From the NCBI GenBank assembly GCA_035494015.1, contig DATJHJ010000051.1:1-29577 (forward strand): a DNA stretch of 29,577 bases, read 5' to 3'. Origin of the DNA: CADCTB01 sp035494015 (lineage in GTDB: Bacteria; Actinomycetota; Acidimicrobiia; Acidimicrobiales; AC-14). Both the position numbers and the translations under genes were made by a program. Position 1 is the first letter of the stretch, and each line of letters opens with the position of its first letter. This document shows positions 14,311-21,942 of this stretch, piece by piece. A model generated the notes under the pieces. The model saw only the letters and a list, made by a program, of their open reading frames with translations, was not told where the DNA came from and ran no database searches.

Positions 14311-15015
14311 GTGGTGGACGCTTCCGAACCAGAGGGTCGCCGGCGGATCCTGGTCGTGGACGACGACCGCAGCACGCGGACGCTGCTGCGCCAGCTCCTC
14401 ACCACCGAGGGCTACGCGGTCGACGAGGCGTCGGACGCGGCCCACGCGCTCCGGCAAGTCGTCACGCGGCCGCCGGAGCTGATCCTGCTCGACATCATGA
14501 TGCCGGGCCAGGACGGGCTCGACGCCCTGGCCGTGCTGCGCCGTACGAGCGACGTTCCCGTGATCCTGCTCACGGCCAAGGACGGCGAGAGCGATCGCGT
14601 CGTGGGGCTGCGCCTCGGTGCCGACGACTACGTCGTCAAACCCTTCTCGCCCGCGGAGCTGGCGGCGCGGATCTCCACCGTCCTGCGCCGCGCCCGGCCG
14701 ATGGCCCCGCCGGCGCAGCTCGACCTGGGTGACCTGCACATCGACTTGGCCACCCGCGAGGTGACGGCGCGCGGCCGGGTCGTCGACCTGCCGGCCCGCG
14801 AGTACGAGATCCTGGCCTTCCTCGCCGGGTCGCCTCGCCGGACGTTCTCGCGTGACGAGCTGCTCGAGCGGGTGTGGCCGTCGTCGGCGGACCGGCCCGG
14901 GCCGGCGACGGTCACCGAGCACGTACGGCGCATCCGCAGTCGCATCGAGAAGGACCCGGACCACCCGCGGTGGATACGCACCGTCCGCGGGGCCGGCTAC
15001 CGCTTCGACCCCTGA
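14311..15015 (+). CDS. OmpR/PhoB-family response regulator (no adjacent kinase)
   Basis: A 234-residue response regulator. The receiver domain spans residues 12-125, with the acidic pocket DDD (17-19), phospho-acceptor Asp61 in LLDIMMPG, the switch Thr in LLTAKDGE and the conserved Lys in YVVKPF. The winged-helix effector follows from about residue 135 (LPAREYEILAFL; TVTEHVRRIRSRIE; TVRGAGYRFDP). No histidine kinase lies beside it, so its partner is elsewhere. The GTG start at 14311 lacks a ribosome binding site but follows a TACCCT element, so a leaderless start is likely. It is divergent from the peptide/protease/ABC operon and upstream of a hemerythrin gene; either could be a target, by position only. 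Confidence 0.92.
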   Translation: MVDASEPEGRRRILVVDDDRSTRTLLRQLLTTEGYAVDEASDAAHALRQVVTRPPELILLDIMMPGQDGLDALAVLRRTSDVPVILLTAKDGESDRVVGLRLGADDYVVKPFSPAELAARISTVLRRARPMAPPAQLDLGDLHIDLATREVTARGRVVDLPAREYEILAFLAGSPRRTFSRDELLERVWPSSADRPGPATVTEHVRRIRSRIEKDPDHPRWIRTVRGAGYRFDP

Positions 15016-15023
15016 GGGCCCAC

Positions 15024-15049
15024 GTTTCGTGGCCTTGGCGGTCGGGCAG
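15024..15049 (+). promoter_or_regulatory. weak SigF/SigB-like promoter before hemerythrin gene
   Basis: GTTTCG (15024-15029), 14 bp, GGGCAG (15044-15049) resembles the GTTT-N15-17-GGGTA pattern of actinobacterial stress sigma factors, with a deviating -10. The hemerythrin start is 38 nt downstream. Weaker than the copy at 16682-16708. Confidence 0.3.
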
Positions 15050-15087
15050 GTAGGCAGCCACCGCTGCCAGTCGAAAGTGAGCGACCT

Positions 15088-15639
15088 ATGAGCGTGAGCG
15101 ACACCACCACCCAGGACGCCGTCGAACTTCTCACCGCCGACCATGCCGAGGTCGAGGCCATGTTCACCCAGATCGAGAGCGGCGGCGCGGCCCAGGACGA
15201 CGTCGTCCAGGGCATCATCCGCGAGCTGTCCGTCCACGCCGCGATCGAGGAGCAAATCCTCTACCCCGCCATGCGCAAGTCGCTCCCCGACGGTGAGACC
15301 CTCGTGCAGGAAGCCATCGACGAGCACCAGCAGGTCAAGGACACCCTTGCCGCCATCGAGCGCGCTGACCCGCCCACCGACCGTGCACCCCTCCTCAACC
15401 AGCTCATCGCCGACGTCCGCCACCACGTGGAGGAAGAGGAGACCGAGCTGTTCCCGAAGCTGCGGGCATCCATCGGCTCGGTCGAGCTGCGGGAGATGGG
15501 CGGCAAGCTGGCGGCGGCCAAGAAGATGGCCCCGACCCACCCGCACCCCCACGCCCCGAACACGCCTCCCGGCAACATCGTGGCCGGCGCCGCGGCCGCG
15601 GTGATCGACAAGGCCCGCGACGCCCTCCGCGGTGACTGA
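15088..15639 (+). CDS. hemerythrin HHE-domain protein
   Basis: A 183-residue protein with a helical hemerythrin (HHE cation-binding) domain in residues 8-130. Iron-ligand candidates are visible in each helix: LTADHAEVE, HAAIEEQILYP, DEHQQVK and HHVEEEETELFP. Bacterial single-domain HHE proteins bind O2, NO or iron and often take part in oxidative or nitrosative stress. The tail (residues 150-183) is rich in Pro/His (HPHPHAP) and then Ala, and has no known role. ATG at 15088; the ribosome binding site is weak (GTGAGCGACCT). A SigF-like promoter may lie upstream. Its last bases overlap the following acidic ORF by 8 bp. Confidence 0.88.
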   Translation: MSVSDTTTQDAVELLTADHAEVEAMFTQIESGGAAQDDVVQGIIRELSVHAAIEEQILYPAMRKSLPDGETLVQEAIDEHQQVKDTLAAIERADPPTDRAPLLNQLIADVRHHVEEEETELFPKLRASIGSVELREMGGKLAAAKKMAPTHPHPHAPNTPPGNIVAGAAAAVIDKARDALRGD

Positions 15640-15919
15640 CGACCCGCTCGCCGGCGCATCCGGCGACGATCCTCCGCTCGCCGGCGCATCCGGCGACGAT
15701 CAGCCGCTCGCCGGCGCATCCGGCGACGACATCAGCGCGGGCACATCGGTCAGCGGCGTCGGCGGCGAGGCACTCAAGACGGACGACCCGGAGGTCGGCC
15801 TGCCGCCGGTCCACGAGGAGGGCGCCCGGATCGGCTGGGGCAAGGAGGCGGCGGAAACGGGCATCCAGCCGACCGCCAGCAACGACGGTACCGGGCAGTC
15901 CGAGAAGCCCCCCGCGTAG
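15632..15919 (+). CDS. small disordered acidic protein with three 10-residue repeats
   Basis: A 95-residue frame from GTG at 15632, overlapping the hemerythrin gene by 8 bp. Residues about 4-33 are three copies of PLAGASGDD plus one variable residue. The rest is rich in Asp, Glu, Gly, Ser and Thr, with one aromatic-containing motif (ARIGWGKEAAETG) and no predicted membrane segment, so it is probably intrinsically disordered. Third-position GC is high throughout and the frame fills the gap to the next gene, which supports coding. No family was recognised. Overlap with the hemerythrin gene implies cotranscription and perhaps a stress role. Confidence 0.6.
   Translation: MTDDPLAGASGDDPPLAGASGDDQPLAGASGDDISAGTSVSGVGGEALKTDDPEVGLPPVHEEGARIGWGKEAAETGIQPTASNDGTGQSEKPPA
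15641..15730 (+). repeat. three 30-bp tandem repeats, each with a 7-bp-stem hairpin
   Basis: A 27-bp block at 15644-15670, 15674-15700 and 15704-15730 (the last base of the third differs) is separated by 3 variable bases, giving a 30-bp period. Each block holds the perfect inverted repeat TCGCCGG-CGCAT-CCGGCGA (15648-15666, 15678-15696, 15708-15726). The repeats are in frame in the 95-residue ORF. Confidence 0.9.
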
Positions 15920-15927
15920 CCCGGGGA

Positions 15928-16635
15928 GTGTCGGGCCGAGAACCAGAGGAGTCCGTCCCCCGGCCCGTGACCCGCCAGGCGTGGCGGACGATGACGTTCC
16001 TCCACTGGTCCTACGAACCGTCCGTGGTCCAGGCCCTGCTCCCCGACGGCTTCGAGGCCGACACCTTCGACGGGCGGGCGTGGGTGGGCATGACCCCGTT
16101 CGTCATGAGCGACTTCCGGCTCGGCCCCATCCGAGGCGTTCCCGGCCTGTCCACCTTTCCGGAGACGAACGTCCGGACCTACGCACGCGGTCCCGACGGC
16201 CGGGACGGCCTGTGGTTCTTCTCCCTGGAGGCGGCCAGCCTGCCCCTGGTGGTCGGCGCGTCCACGCTGTACGGCGTTCCCTACCGGTGGGCGGCCATGG
16301 GAGTCGACCGGGGCGACACCGTTCGCTACCGCAGCCGCCGGCGGGTGGGCGCTCCGCTCGGCCACGACATCACCGTGCGGGTCGGCGAGCCCGACCACCA
16401 CCCCGCTCCCCTCGACGACTGGCTGACCGGGCGCTGGCGGGCCTGGACGAGGATCGCGGGCCGTCGTTGCGCAGTGCCCGTCCACCACGAGCCCTGGCCC
16501 CTGTGGCACGCCACCGTCGTCGACCTGCAGCAGTCGCTCCTCCCCGCAGCCGGGCTGCCCGAGCCCCACGGGCCGCCTCGCGTCCGCCACTCCCCCGGCG
16601 TGCACTCCCGCCTCGGCCTCCCCCGCCCGGTCTGA
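15928..16635 (+). CDS. DUF2071 (YqjF-like) protein
   Basis: A 235-residue protein of the DUF2071/YqjF family, distantly related to the acetoacetate decarboxylase fold. Typical stretches are WRTMTFLHWSYEPSVVQALLP, the FDGRAWVGMTPFVM strand region, PETNVRTYARGPDGRDGLWFFSLEA and GVPYRWAAM. Function of the family is not established; no catalytic Lys assignment is made. GTG at 15928 with GGGGA just upstream, 8 nt after the preceding stop. The C-terminal 30 residues are Pro/Arg-rich. The gene probably ends the hemerythrin transcript. Confidence 0.85.
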   Translation: MSGREPEESVPRPVTRQAWRTMTFLHWSYEPSVVQALLPDGFEADTFDGRAWVGMTPFVMSDFRLGPIRGVPGLSTFPETNVRTYARGPDGRDGLWFFSLEAASLPLVVGASTLYGVPYRWAAMGVDRGDTVRYRSRRRVGAPLGHDITVRVGEPDHHPAPLDDWLTGRWRAWTRIAGRRCAVPVHHEPWPLWHATVVDLQQSLLPAAGLPEPHGPPRVRHSPGVHSRLGLPRPV

Positions 16636-16681
16636 CCCGGCAGCTCGGCTGCGGTCCTCGCCCTGGCGGACGCCCCGGGCC

Positions 16682-16708
16682 GTTTTCCCGCGCCCCCCGC
16701 TCGGGTAA
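16682..16708 (+). promoter_or_regulatory. SigF/SigB-like stress promoter
   Basis: GTTTTC (16682-16687), 15 bp, GGGTAA (16703-16708). This is close to the actinobacterial SigF consensus GTTT-N15-17-GGGTAT. It lies in the 116-bp gap before the three-gene envelope cassette, giving a leader of about 37 nt with GAGGAGG before the first ATG. Nothing else is seen in that gap. Confidence 0.55.
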
Positions 16709-16751
16709 GTCGCGAGGGATCCGTGCGGAGACAATCGAGGAGGCGCGTTTC

Positions 16752-17396
16752 ATGGCCCAGCAGGCCGTCGTGAGGACCAGACCACCCACCCCGGCCCGGC
16801 CGCGCAAGACCGCGCCACCGACCAGCGCGGCGGCGGCCAAGCGGACCGCCACCCAGGAGGCGTCGCGGGTGACGGCGACCGCCTCCGGGCAGGCCCGGCG
16901 GGTCAAGAGCACGGCCGTGGGCCAGGGCAAGGTGGTGGCCCGGACGGCCAGCCAGGACGCCCGTGAGCTGGCGGGCGCCGTCCGCACCCAGGCCGAGCAG
17001 GTCACCGGCGAGCTGGCCGACCAGGCCCGGGACCTGCTGGCCGAGACTCGCAGCCAGCTGCAGGAGCAGGCCGACGCCCAGACCACCCGCATGGCCCGCG
17101 CGCTCTACCAGGTCGGCAGCCAGGCCGTGGCCCTGTCCGAGGGCCGGCCCGACCAGGCCGGGCCCTTGGCCGAGTACGCCGAGCAGGCCGCCGGCTGGCT
17201 GGACACCTGTGCGGCCCAGATCGAAGAGCGCGGCCTCGAGGGGCTGGCGTCGGACGTCGTCGACTTCGCCCGCCGCCGCCCGGGCGTGTTCCTGGCCGGC
17301 GCCGCCCTGCTTGGCGTCGGCGTGGGCCGCCTGATCCGCTCCGGCGCCGTGTCGTCGACCGACGGCGCCTCGGACGTCCCGGGACTGGAGGCGTGA
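16752..17396 (+). CDS. Ala/Lys-rich amphipathic protein with C-terminal membrane segment
   Basis: A 214-residue protein. Residues 1-60 are basic and rich in Ala, Thr, Pro and Arg, like histone H1 tails. Residues about 60-150 are Gln/Ala/Glu-rich and likely form long amphipathic or coiled helices. A hydrophobic helix (GVFLAGAALLGVGVGRLI) lies near residue 180, followed by a short polar tail. Similar proteins accompany holin-X and DUF3618 genes in actinobacteria; the function is unknown. ATG at 16752 has GAGGAGG 8 nt upstream. Its stop overlaps the next start (TGATG), so the pair is coupled. The SigF-like promoter suggests general stress or stationary-phase expression. Confidence 0.78.
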   Translation: MAQQAVVRTRPPTPARPRKTAPPTSAAAAKRTATQEASRVTATASGQARRVKSTAVGQGKVVARTASQDARELAGAVRTQAEQVTGELADQARDLLAETRSQLQEQADAQTTRMARALYQVGSQAVALSEGRPDQAGPLAEYAEQAAGWLDTCAAQIEERGLEGLASDVVDFARRRPGVFLAGAALLGVGVGRLIRSGAVSSTDGASDVPGLEA

Positions 17397-17800
17397 TGTC
17401 GATGCGAACCGAGGAACGCTCGCTCTCCGAGCTGCTGTCCGACGTCACCACCGAGATCGGCAACCTCTTCCGCAAAGAGGTGGAGCTGGCCCGGGTCGAG
17501 ACCAGTGAGCAGGTCGCCCGAGCGGCCAAGGCCGGCGGGATGCTCGGCGCGGCGGCCGTCATCGGCTTCATCGACCTGATCCTGCTGGCCTTCGCCGCCG
17601 CCTGGGCCCTGGCCACGGTCATGCCCACCGGCCTGGCCTTCCTCATCGTCGCCGTGGTGTTCGGGATCGTGACCGCGGTGCTGGCGGTGGCCGGGAAGAA
17701 GCGGCTCGCCGCGGTGAACCCGATGCCGAAGCAGACGGTGCAGACGCTGAGGACGGACGTGCAGGTGGCGAAGGACTCCTTCGCCCGTGGGGCCCGCTAA
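17396..17800 (+). CDS. actinobacterial holin-X / DUF1469-type membrane protein
   Basis: About 134 residues: an acidic amphipathic N-terminus (RSLSELLSDVTTEIGNLFRKEVELARVE) and two long hydrophobic helices (about residues 48-70 and 77-100). This matches the putative Actinobacterial Holin-X, holin superfamily III (PF07332) pattern. Despite the name these are chromosomal housekeeping or stress proteins and there is no phage context here. Start choices are GTG 17393, ATG 17396 (TGATG overlap with the preceding gene) and ATG 17402, behind GGAGG at 17387-17391; 17396 is taken for the coupling and 17402 has the best spacing. It sits between two amphipathic partners, suggesting one envelope complex. 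Confidence 0.82.
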   Translation: MSMRTEERSLSELLSDVTTEIGNLFRKEVELARVETSEQVARAAKAGGMLGAAAVIGFIDLILLAFAAAWALATVMPTGLAFLIVAVVFGIVTAVLAVAGKKRLAAVNPMPKQTVQTLRTDVQVAKDSFARGAR

Positions 17801-17815
17801 GGAGGCTGCGACAGC

Positions 17816-18586
17816 ATGAGCAGGAACGCCGACCAGATCCGCCAGGAGATCGAGGCCACGCGGGGCCAGCTGGCCCAGAACCTCGAAGCCATCGGCGACA
17901 AGGTGAGCCCGAAGCACGTCGTGGAGTCGATCTCGGAGAAGGTGAGCCCCCGCCGCATCCTCAACCGCCAGACCGAGAAGGTGAAGGAGGGCCTGTCCAG
18001 CGTGGGCGACTCGGTGATGGGCCGGGCGTCGAGCGCTGCGGACACGGTGGGCGGCACCGCGTCCAGCGCTCGGCAGGGCGCGGCGAACCAGGTCCAGAGC
18101 CTGAGCGACCGGGTGCGGTCCGTCTCCACCTCGGCCAGCGACCAGCTGAAGGCCGCGCCCGACACCAACCCCATGGCCAGCGCCTTGGTGGCCTTCGGGG
18201 CGGGCCTGGTGGTGGGACTGGCCCTGCCGCCGACCCGATCCGAGCGCCAGGCCGCGGGCATGGTCCGGGACCAGGTCGTCGAGCCGGTGAAGCAGCAGGC
18301 CCTCCAGGCCGGCAAAGCGGTGGCCGGCGACCTCCAGCCCACGGCCAAGGCCAAGGTGGCGCGGGTGAAGCGGACGGCGACGGGCGCCGCGGCGCGGGTC
18401 AAGGACGAGGCCCAGGGGGCCAAGGCGGATCTGCAGCAGGAAGCATCCGAGGCCGCCGGCACCGTGAAGGGCCAGGCCCGCCGGGCGGCGGGGGCAACCA
18501 CGAGCCGAGCCCGAGAGGCCACCGGCACGACCAAGGCCACTGCGGCCAGCCGGGCCCGCCGCGTGCGCGAGACCGCTTCGGCCTGA
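17816..18586 (+). CDS. DUF3618-domain protein
   Basis: A 256-residue protein with an N-terminal DUF3618 domain (RNADQIRQEIEATRGQLAQNLEAIGDKVSP, residues 3-33), then a partial repeat SEKVSPRRIL, a Ser/Ala-rich stretch, one hydrophobic helix around residues 120-140 (ASALVAFGAGLVVGLALPP) and a long Lys/Ala/Thr-rich basic tail. AAGGAGG lies before the ATG, 15 nt after the holin-X stop, so it is the third gene of the same operon. DUF3618 proteins have no assigned function. The basic tail resembles those of nucleic-acid- or teichoic-polymer-binding proteins, but this is only compositional. It is convergent with tadG 9 bp away. Confidence 0.85.
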   Translation: MSRNADQIRQEIEATRGQLAQNLEAIGDKVSPKHVVESISEKVSPRRILNRQTEKVKEGLSSVGDSVMGRASSAADTVGGTASSARQGAANQVQSLSDRVRSVSTSASDQLKAAPDTNPMASALVAFGAGLVVGLALPPTRSERQAAGMVRDQVVEPVKQQALQAGKAVAGDLQPTAKAKVARVKRTATGAAARVKDEAQGAKADLQQEASEAAGTVKGQARRAAGATTSRAREATGTTKATAASRARRVRETASA

Positions 18587-18595
18587 GCGCGGGCG

Positions 18596-20566
18596 TCAGC
18601 GGACCAGGAGCACCGTGTAGATCGTCACCGGGACCGAGTCCTCGGGGTTGGGGACGAGGTTCACCGTGGCCCCGCCGGTGACCTGCATGGTGTCGGCCAC
18701 GAACTGGGCGCTCAGGTCGATGGGCAGCGACCCGCCGCCCGCCAGCGTGAACGAGTCGGCGTTGGGGAGGAAGAAAACCCCAGTCATCTTCGTCGCCGAG
18801 CCTCCGGACAAGCCGTTCGCGTTGCCTCCTGCCTCCGTCCACAGGGCCAGGTCCTCGAAGGGGTACGTGCTCGCCAGCTCGGTGGCGGTCGGCAGGCGGC
18901 CGGTGATCTCGTTGGCGGCGGAGAGGTCGACGAACCCACCGCTGGAGACGCTGATCGTGCCGGTGTAGGTGCCGCAACTCGAGCACAAGGTGGTCCCGTT
19001 GGTGGCCGGCACCTTGCCGAACCCACTGGCCATGTAGGTGAACGTCTGGCAGATGCGGACCGTGGCGCTCGCGCCCACCTTGAGCGAGCCGTTGCCCACG
19101 ACGAGCTGGTTGGCATGGCCGGGCCCCGTGCGGCCGCTGCACGCCGAGGCCCCGCCCATGTTCATGTTCAACACGCTCGCTGACCCGGAGAGGTCGGCTC
19201 CGATCGCGTTGCCGCCCACCCGCCCACCCACGTACACCTTGCGAGGGTCGGTGACGGTAAAGGTGCTGTTCACCGCCAGCTGGCCGGTGACCACCAGGTA
19301 GGAGTTGGCGGCGGAGAGCGTCAGCGGCGTGGTGACGTTGAGGTCGCAGTTGAACCAGATGTTCTGGGCCGACACCCGCCCGGGCACGACGAAGAAGGCG
19401 GCCAGGGCGGTGCAGTCGACCGGCTGCAGGACCAGCCAGGTGATCCCGTTACCCGTGCAGGCGTTGAGGAGCACCGTGGCGCAGCCCGGCGGGCGGCCGC
19501 TGTTGCCCGTCAGGACGTTCTTGGCCGACTGGTCGAGGGCGGTCACGTTGGCCAGGTACCGGAGGTCGGTGTACTTCCGGCCGGTCCGGGGGGAACCGAC
19601 GATCCGGGTGTCCCCGTAGGTCGACGGATACGCGGTGGACACGATGTTGGCCGGCTTGTTGAAGTTGGCCGCATAGACGCCGACCCGTGACGGCCGCGTG
19701 CCCGTGCCCGGGCGGCAGTCCGTGTTCGTCGAGTTCGTACTGCAGGCCAGGACGGACGGGCCGCCCGACGTGGCCTGGGCGTTGATGATGGGCTGCGGGC
19801 AGCTGCCACTGTCGCCCGCGCTGTCGATCTGCACCGTCCCCGGGTAGACACCGAAGGGCTGGGCGATCACACGCGTGTTGGCCCCACCGGTCTGCAGCAC
19901 CCCGCATTTGTGCTGCTCCAGCAGTTGCAGGGCGGCCACGAAGTCCAGGGTCTCGGTGGCGTTGAGGCGCCCGACAGAGCGGACGCGGACGAACCGGGAC
20001 CCCTGGCCGGCGACCTGGGCGAAGTTCGGCGGCTGTTTCTGCGTGAGTATCACGGCCAGGTTGTCGCACGAGCCCTGATCGGACGCCCCCGTGTCGCCGA
20101 GCCCGACATCCTCGGAGAAGCGGGGATCGGGCAGGACGTACCCGCTCTGGATCTCGACGGTGAACCGGCCCTGCCCCGCCGTGGCCTGGAACTTGGCCCA
20201 CGTCGACGGGACGTTGGGCAGGCAGGCCACGGCGTCGGGCGCGCTGGCCACCTGGGGGCACGGGCTGGTGCCGTACACGTGGGCGGCGGCGTCCGACCAG
20301 GTCTCGCTGCCGGCATCGAACGACGAGATCCCGGCCAGGTTGCCGAGGAGGAACTCGCGGGCCTTGCACACGCCCGACCAGGGCCCGAACGGGAGCCGGG
20401 TGATCCCGGCGCGGGCGGCCAGGTCGGTGAGCGACTTCTCGCTCCGGCGGTCGAGCCGCAGCTGGCCCAGGTCGACGACCAGGGCGACCATCAGCATCGC
20501 CGCCACCGCGATCATGGCGGTGAGGACGACGACCGTCCCCCGCTCGTCCTTGCCCGCCCGGGTCAT
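18596..20566 (-). CDS. tadG: TadG-like Flp pilus/secreted protein
   Basis: A 656-residue protein. The N-terminus has the TadG pattern: RGTVVVLTAMIAVAAMLMVALVVDLGQ followed by LDRRSEKSLTDLAARAG, i.e. a type-III-prepilin-like membrane helix and a helical spine. The remaining 600 residues lie outside the membrane, contain many Cys (CNAxTGNG-, CSSCG-type) and, from about residue 420, short strand-rich repeats suggestive of a beta-solenoid. It is much longer than minor pseudopilins and could be a surface adhesin-like tip. The ATG at 20566 overlaps the TadE stop (ATGA). The frame continues upstream as a shadow of tadE. Paired with tadE and divergent from cpaB-tadZBC, it belongs to the Tad system. 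Confidence 0.8.
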   Translation of the reverse strand: MTRAGKDERGTVVVLTAMIAVAAMLMVALVVDLGQLRLDRRSEKSLTDLAARAGITRLPFGPWSGVCKAREFLLGNLAGISSFDAGSETWSDAAAHVYGTSPCPQVASAPDAVACLPNVPSTWAKFQATAGQGRFTVEIQSGYVLPDPRFSEDVGLGDTGASDQGSCDNLAVILTQKQPPNFAQVAGQGSRFVRVRSVGRLNATETLDFVAALQLLEQHKCGVLQTGGANTRVIAQPFGVYPGTVQIDSAGDSGSCPQPIINAQATSGGPSVLACSTNSTNTDCRPGTGTRPSRVGVYAANFNKPANIVSTAYPSTYGDTRIVGSPRTGRKYTDLRYLANVTALDQSAKNVLTGNSGRPPGCATVLLNACTGNGITWLVLQPVDCTALAAFFVVPGRVSAQNIWFNCDLNVTTPLTLSAANSYLVVTGQLAVNSTFTVTDPRKVYVGGRVGGNAIGADLSGSASVLNMNMGGASACSGRTGPGHANQLVVGNGSLKVGASATVRICQTFTYMASGFGKVPATNGTTLCSSCGTYTGTISVSSGGFVDLSAANEITGRLPTATELASTYPFEDLALWTEAGGNANGLSGGSATKMTGVFFLPNADSFTLAGGGSLPIDLSAQFVADTMQVTGGATVNLVPNPEDSVPVTIYTVLLVR

Positions 20567-21108
20567 CCGGTGTCCCGTTCGAAGCGGGCGGTCAGCCTTC
20601 CGTCCATGGTCTTGCGCATGGTGAAGAAGAAGAACTGGAGGGTGACGCCGCGGGTGGCCGACACCTTGACCAGGTGAACGGACGGCTCGTTGGTCGCCCC
20701 CGGCGGATCCCCGAGCCCGCAGTCGGTGCCGCCGGTGGGCAGGGCGAACTTCACGCAGACGTCGCCGGAGGCCAGGCTCCCCCCCGACGCCGATACCACC
20801 CGGCTCTTCACCGCGCTCTCCCACGTCGTCACCGGCGAGGCTCCGGTGCCGAGAGGGAGGCTGGCACCGTAGCGGGCGCCCTCCCGGACGGCCTCGACGA
20901 GCGAGATCTTGTCGCCATAGGCCTGGCCGCCGGTGAAGATGCCCAGCAGCAACGAGAAGAGCAGGGGCAGGACGAGGGCGAACTCGAGGAACACGGCGCC
21001 TTGTTCGTTCCGGCGGAGGCGTCGGGTCCAGGAGAGAGGCACGTTCGCGGTCTCGACCCTTTGCCGCCGGAGCTTGAGCTTCGAGGGCTCCCGAGTCCTA
21101 TCGGTCAA
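20563..21108 (-). CDS. tadE: TadE-like minor pseudopilin
   Basis: A protein of up to 181 residues with the TadE core NEQGAVFLEFALVLPLLFSLLLGIF (about residues 34-58), where Gly-Ala precedes a hydrophobic helix carrying the conserved Glu+5 of class-III prepilin-like proteins, then AVREGARYGA. TadE proteins are processed by a prepilin peptidase and assemble with the Flp pilus. The start is uncertain: TTG at 21108 gives the longest frame; GTG at 21042 leaves a shorter cytoplasmic tail. Neither has a good ribosome binding site. It overlaps tadG by four bases. A prepilin peptidase gene is not in the window. Confidence 0.82.
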   Translation of the reverse strand: MTDRTREPSKLKLRRQRVETANVPLSWTRRLRRNEQGAVFLEFALVLPLLFSLLLGIFTGGQAYGDKISLVEAVREGARYGASLPLGTGASPVTTWESAVKSRVVSASGGSLASGDVCVKFALPTGGTDCGLGDPPGATNEPSVHLVKVSATRGVTLQFFFFTMRKTMDGRLTARFERDTG

Positions 21109-21147
21109 CTATTGGGCAGCTTTAGCCGATAAGGGAGACGAAGTGTG

Positions 21148-21225
21148 ATGCGGCGGGGGGGCAACTCCTCCCCGCCCTCCCCGCCCTCGAGCAAGACGGA
21201 GTACCGCCGGTGCGAACAGTCATGA
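21148..21225 (+). CDS. 25-residue upstream ORF overlapping the cpaB start
   Basis: ATG at 21148 behind GGGAG (21133-21137) opens a 25-codon frame whose TGA (21223-21225) overlaps the ATG at 21222 of cpaB. The peptide is Pro/Ser/Arg-rich, without a family. A GC-rich hairpin covers its first codons. It may be a coupling leader; alternatively cpaB uses the GTG at 21210 and this frame is chance. Confidence 0.3.
   Translation: MRRGGNSSPPSPPSSKTEYRRCEQS
21152..21176 (+). promoter_or_regulatory. GC-rich hairpin in the cpaB leader
   Basis: GGCGGGGGGG (21152-21161) pairs with CTCCCCGCC-type sequence (21167-21176) over ten positions, including one G-U, around the loop CAACT. It lies in the 100-bp divergent gap between tadE and cpaB. 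No T-tract follows at once, so a leader role is more likely than termination. Confidence 0.45.
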
Positions 21226-21935
21226 CCCGCAAGACGAGGGCGACGATGGCCGCCGGCCTGGCCATTCTGGTGGCCGGCGCCGGTGGGGCGATCTTCCTCG
21301 GCACCCGCCCCTCTCCGCCCCCTGCCAGCAGCACCCAGGGCGTGCACGTCTATTACGCGGCGGGCGCCCTCCCCAGCGGGACGGCCGGGGCCACCGCTCT
21401 GGCCGACGGCCGCATCCGGGACAAGACGGTGAGCCCCTCCGACGTGCCCGCCAACGCGGTCACCGACCCCGCCCAGCTTTCCGGACGGGTGGCGGCCTCG
21501 GCCATCGCCGAGGGGACCGCCCTGACCACCGACATGTTCCCCGCCCCCCAGACCCGGATCGGCACCATCGTGATCCCCCCCGGCAAGCGGGCCCTGGCCC
21601 TGGAGCTGGCACCCGTCGCCGGGATCTCCGGCTTCGCCGGAGCCGGAGACAGGATCGACGTCTACGGGGTGGTCAAGGGGGACGGCCCGACCGCCGGCGT
21701 GCGCCTCGTGCTGCAGGGCGTCGACGTCCTCAACGTCAACGGGGCCGGCCTTCCCGCGGCCCAGGGCCAGCCCGGTAGCCCCGACCTGATCTACCTGCTG
21801 GCCGTCACCCCTGGCGACGCCGAGCGCCTGATCTACCTCAACGAGTTCGAGAAGCTGTACTTCGACCTGGTCCCCAAGGGCGAGGGACCGGTCAAGACTC
21901 CGGGAGCGGGTCCCACGGGGGCCCTCGCGGTCTAA
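21210..21935 (+). CDS. cpaB: CpaB/RcpC-like Flp pilus assembly protein (SAF domain)
   Basis: A 241-residue protein with an N-terminal membrane helix (residues 14-31, TMAAGLAILVAGAGGAIFLG), a SAF-type domain (VSPSDVPANAVTD; GRVAASAIAEGTALTTDMF) and the RcpC/CpaB C-terminal half (IVIPPGKRALALEL; GDRIDVYGVV; DLIYLLAVTPGDAERLIY). CpaB is thought to act in the periplasm/cell wall in assembly of the Flp pilus. GTG at 21210 has GGAG eight bases upstream; ATG at 21222 is in frame and coupled to a possible upstream ORF. It leads the rightward cpaB-tadZ-tadB-tadC operon. Confidence 0.85.
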   Translation: MRTVMTRKTRATMAAGLAILVAGAGGAIFLGTRPSPPPASSTQGVHVYYAAGALPSGTAGATALADGRIRDKTVSPSDVPANAVTDPAQLSGRVAASAIAEGTALTTDMFPAPQTRIGTIVIPPGKRALALELAPVAGISGFAGAGDRIDVYGVVKGDGPTAGVRLVLQGVDVLNVNGAGLPAAQGQPGSPDLIYLLAVTPGDAERLIYLNEFEKLYFDLVPKGEGPVKTPGAGPTGALAV

Positions 21936-21942
21936 GGGCGCC

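Noticed and set aside
15641..15730. CRISPR-like repeats
   Set aside because: Repeats are separated by only 3 bases, are in frame in a coding sequence, and no cas genes are near.
17396..17800. Phage holin indicating a prophage
   Set aside because: The gene belongs to the actinobacterial holin-X/DUF1469 type and sits with DUF3618, with no phage structural, lysis or integrase genes.
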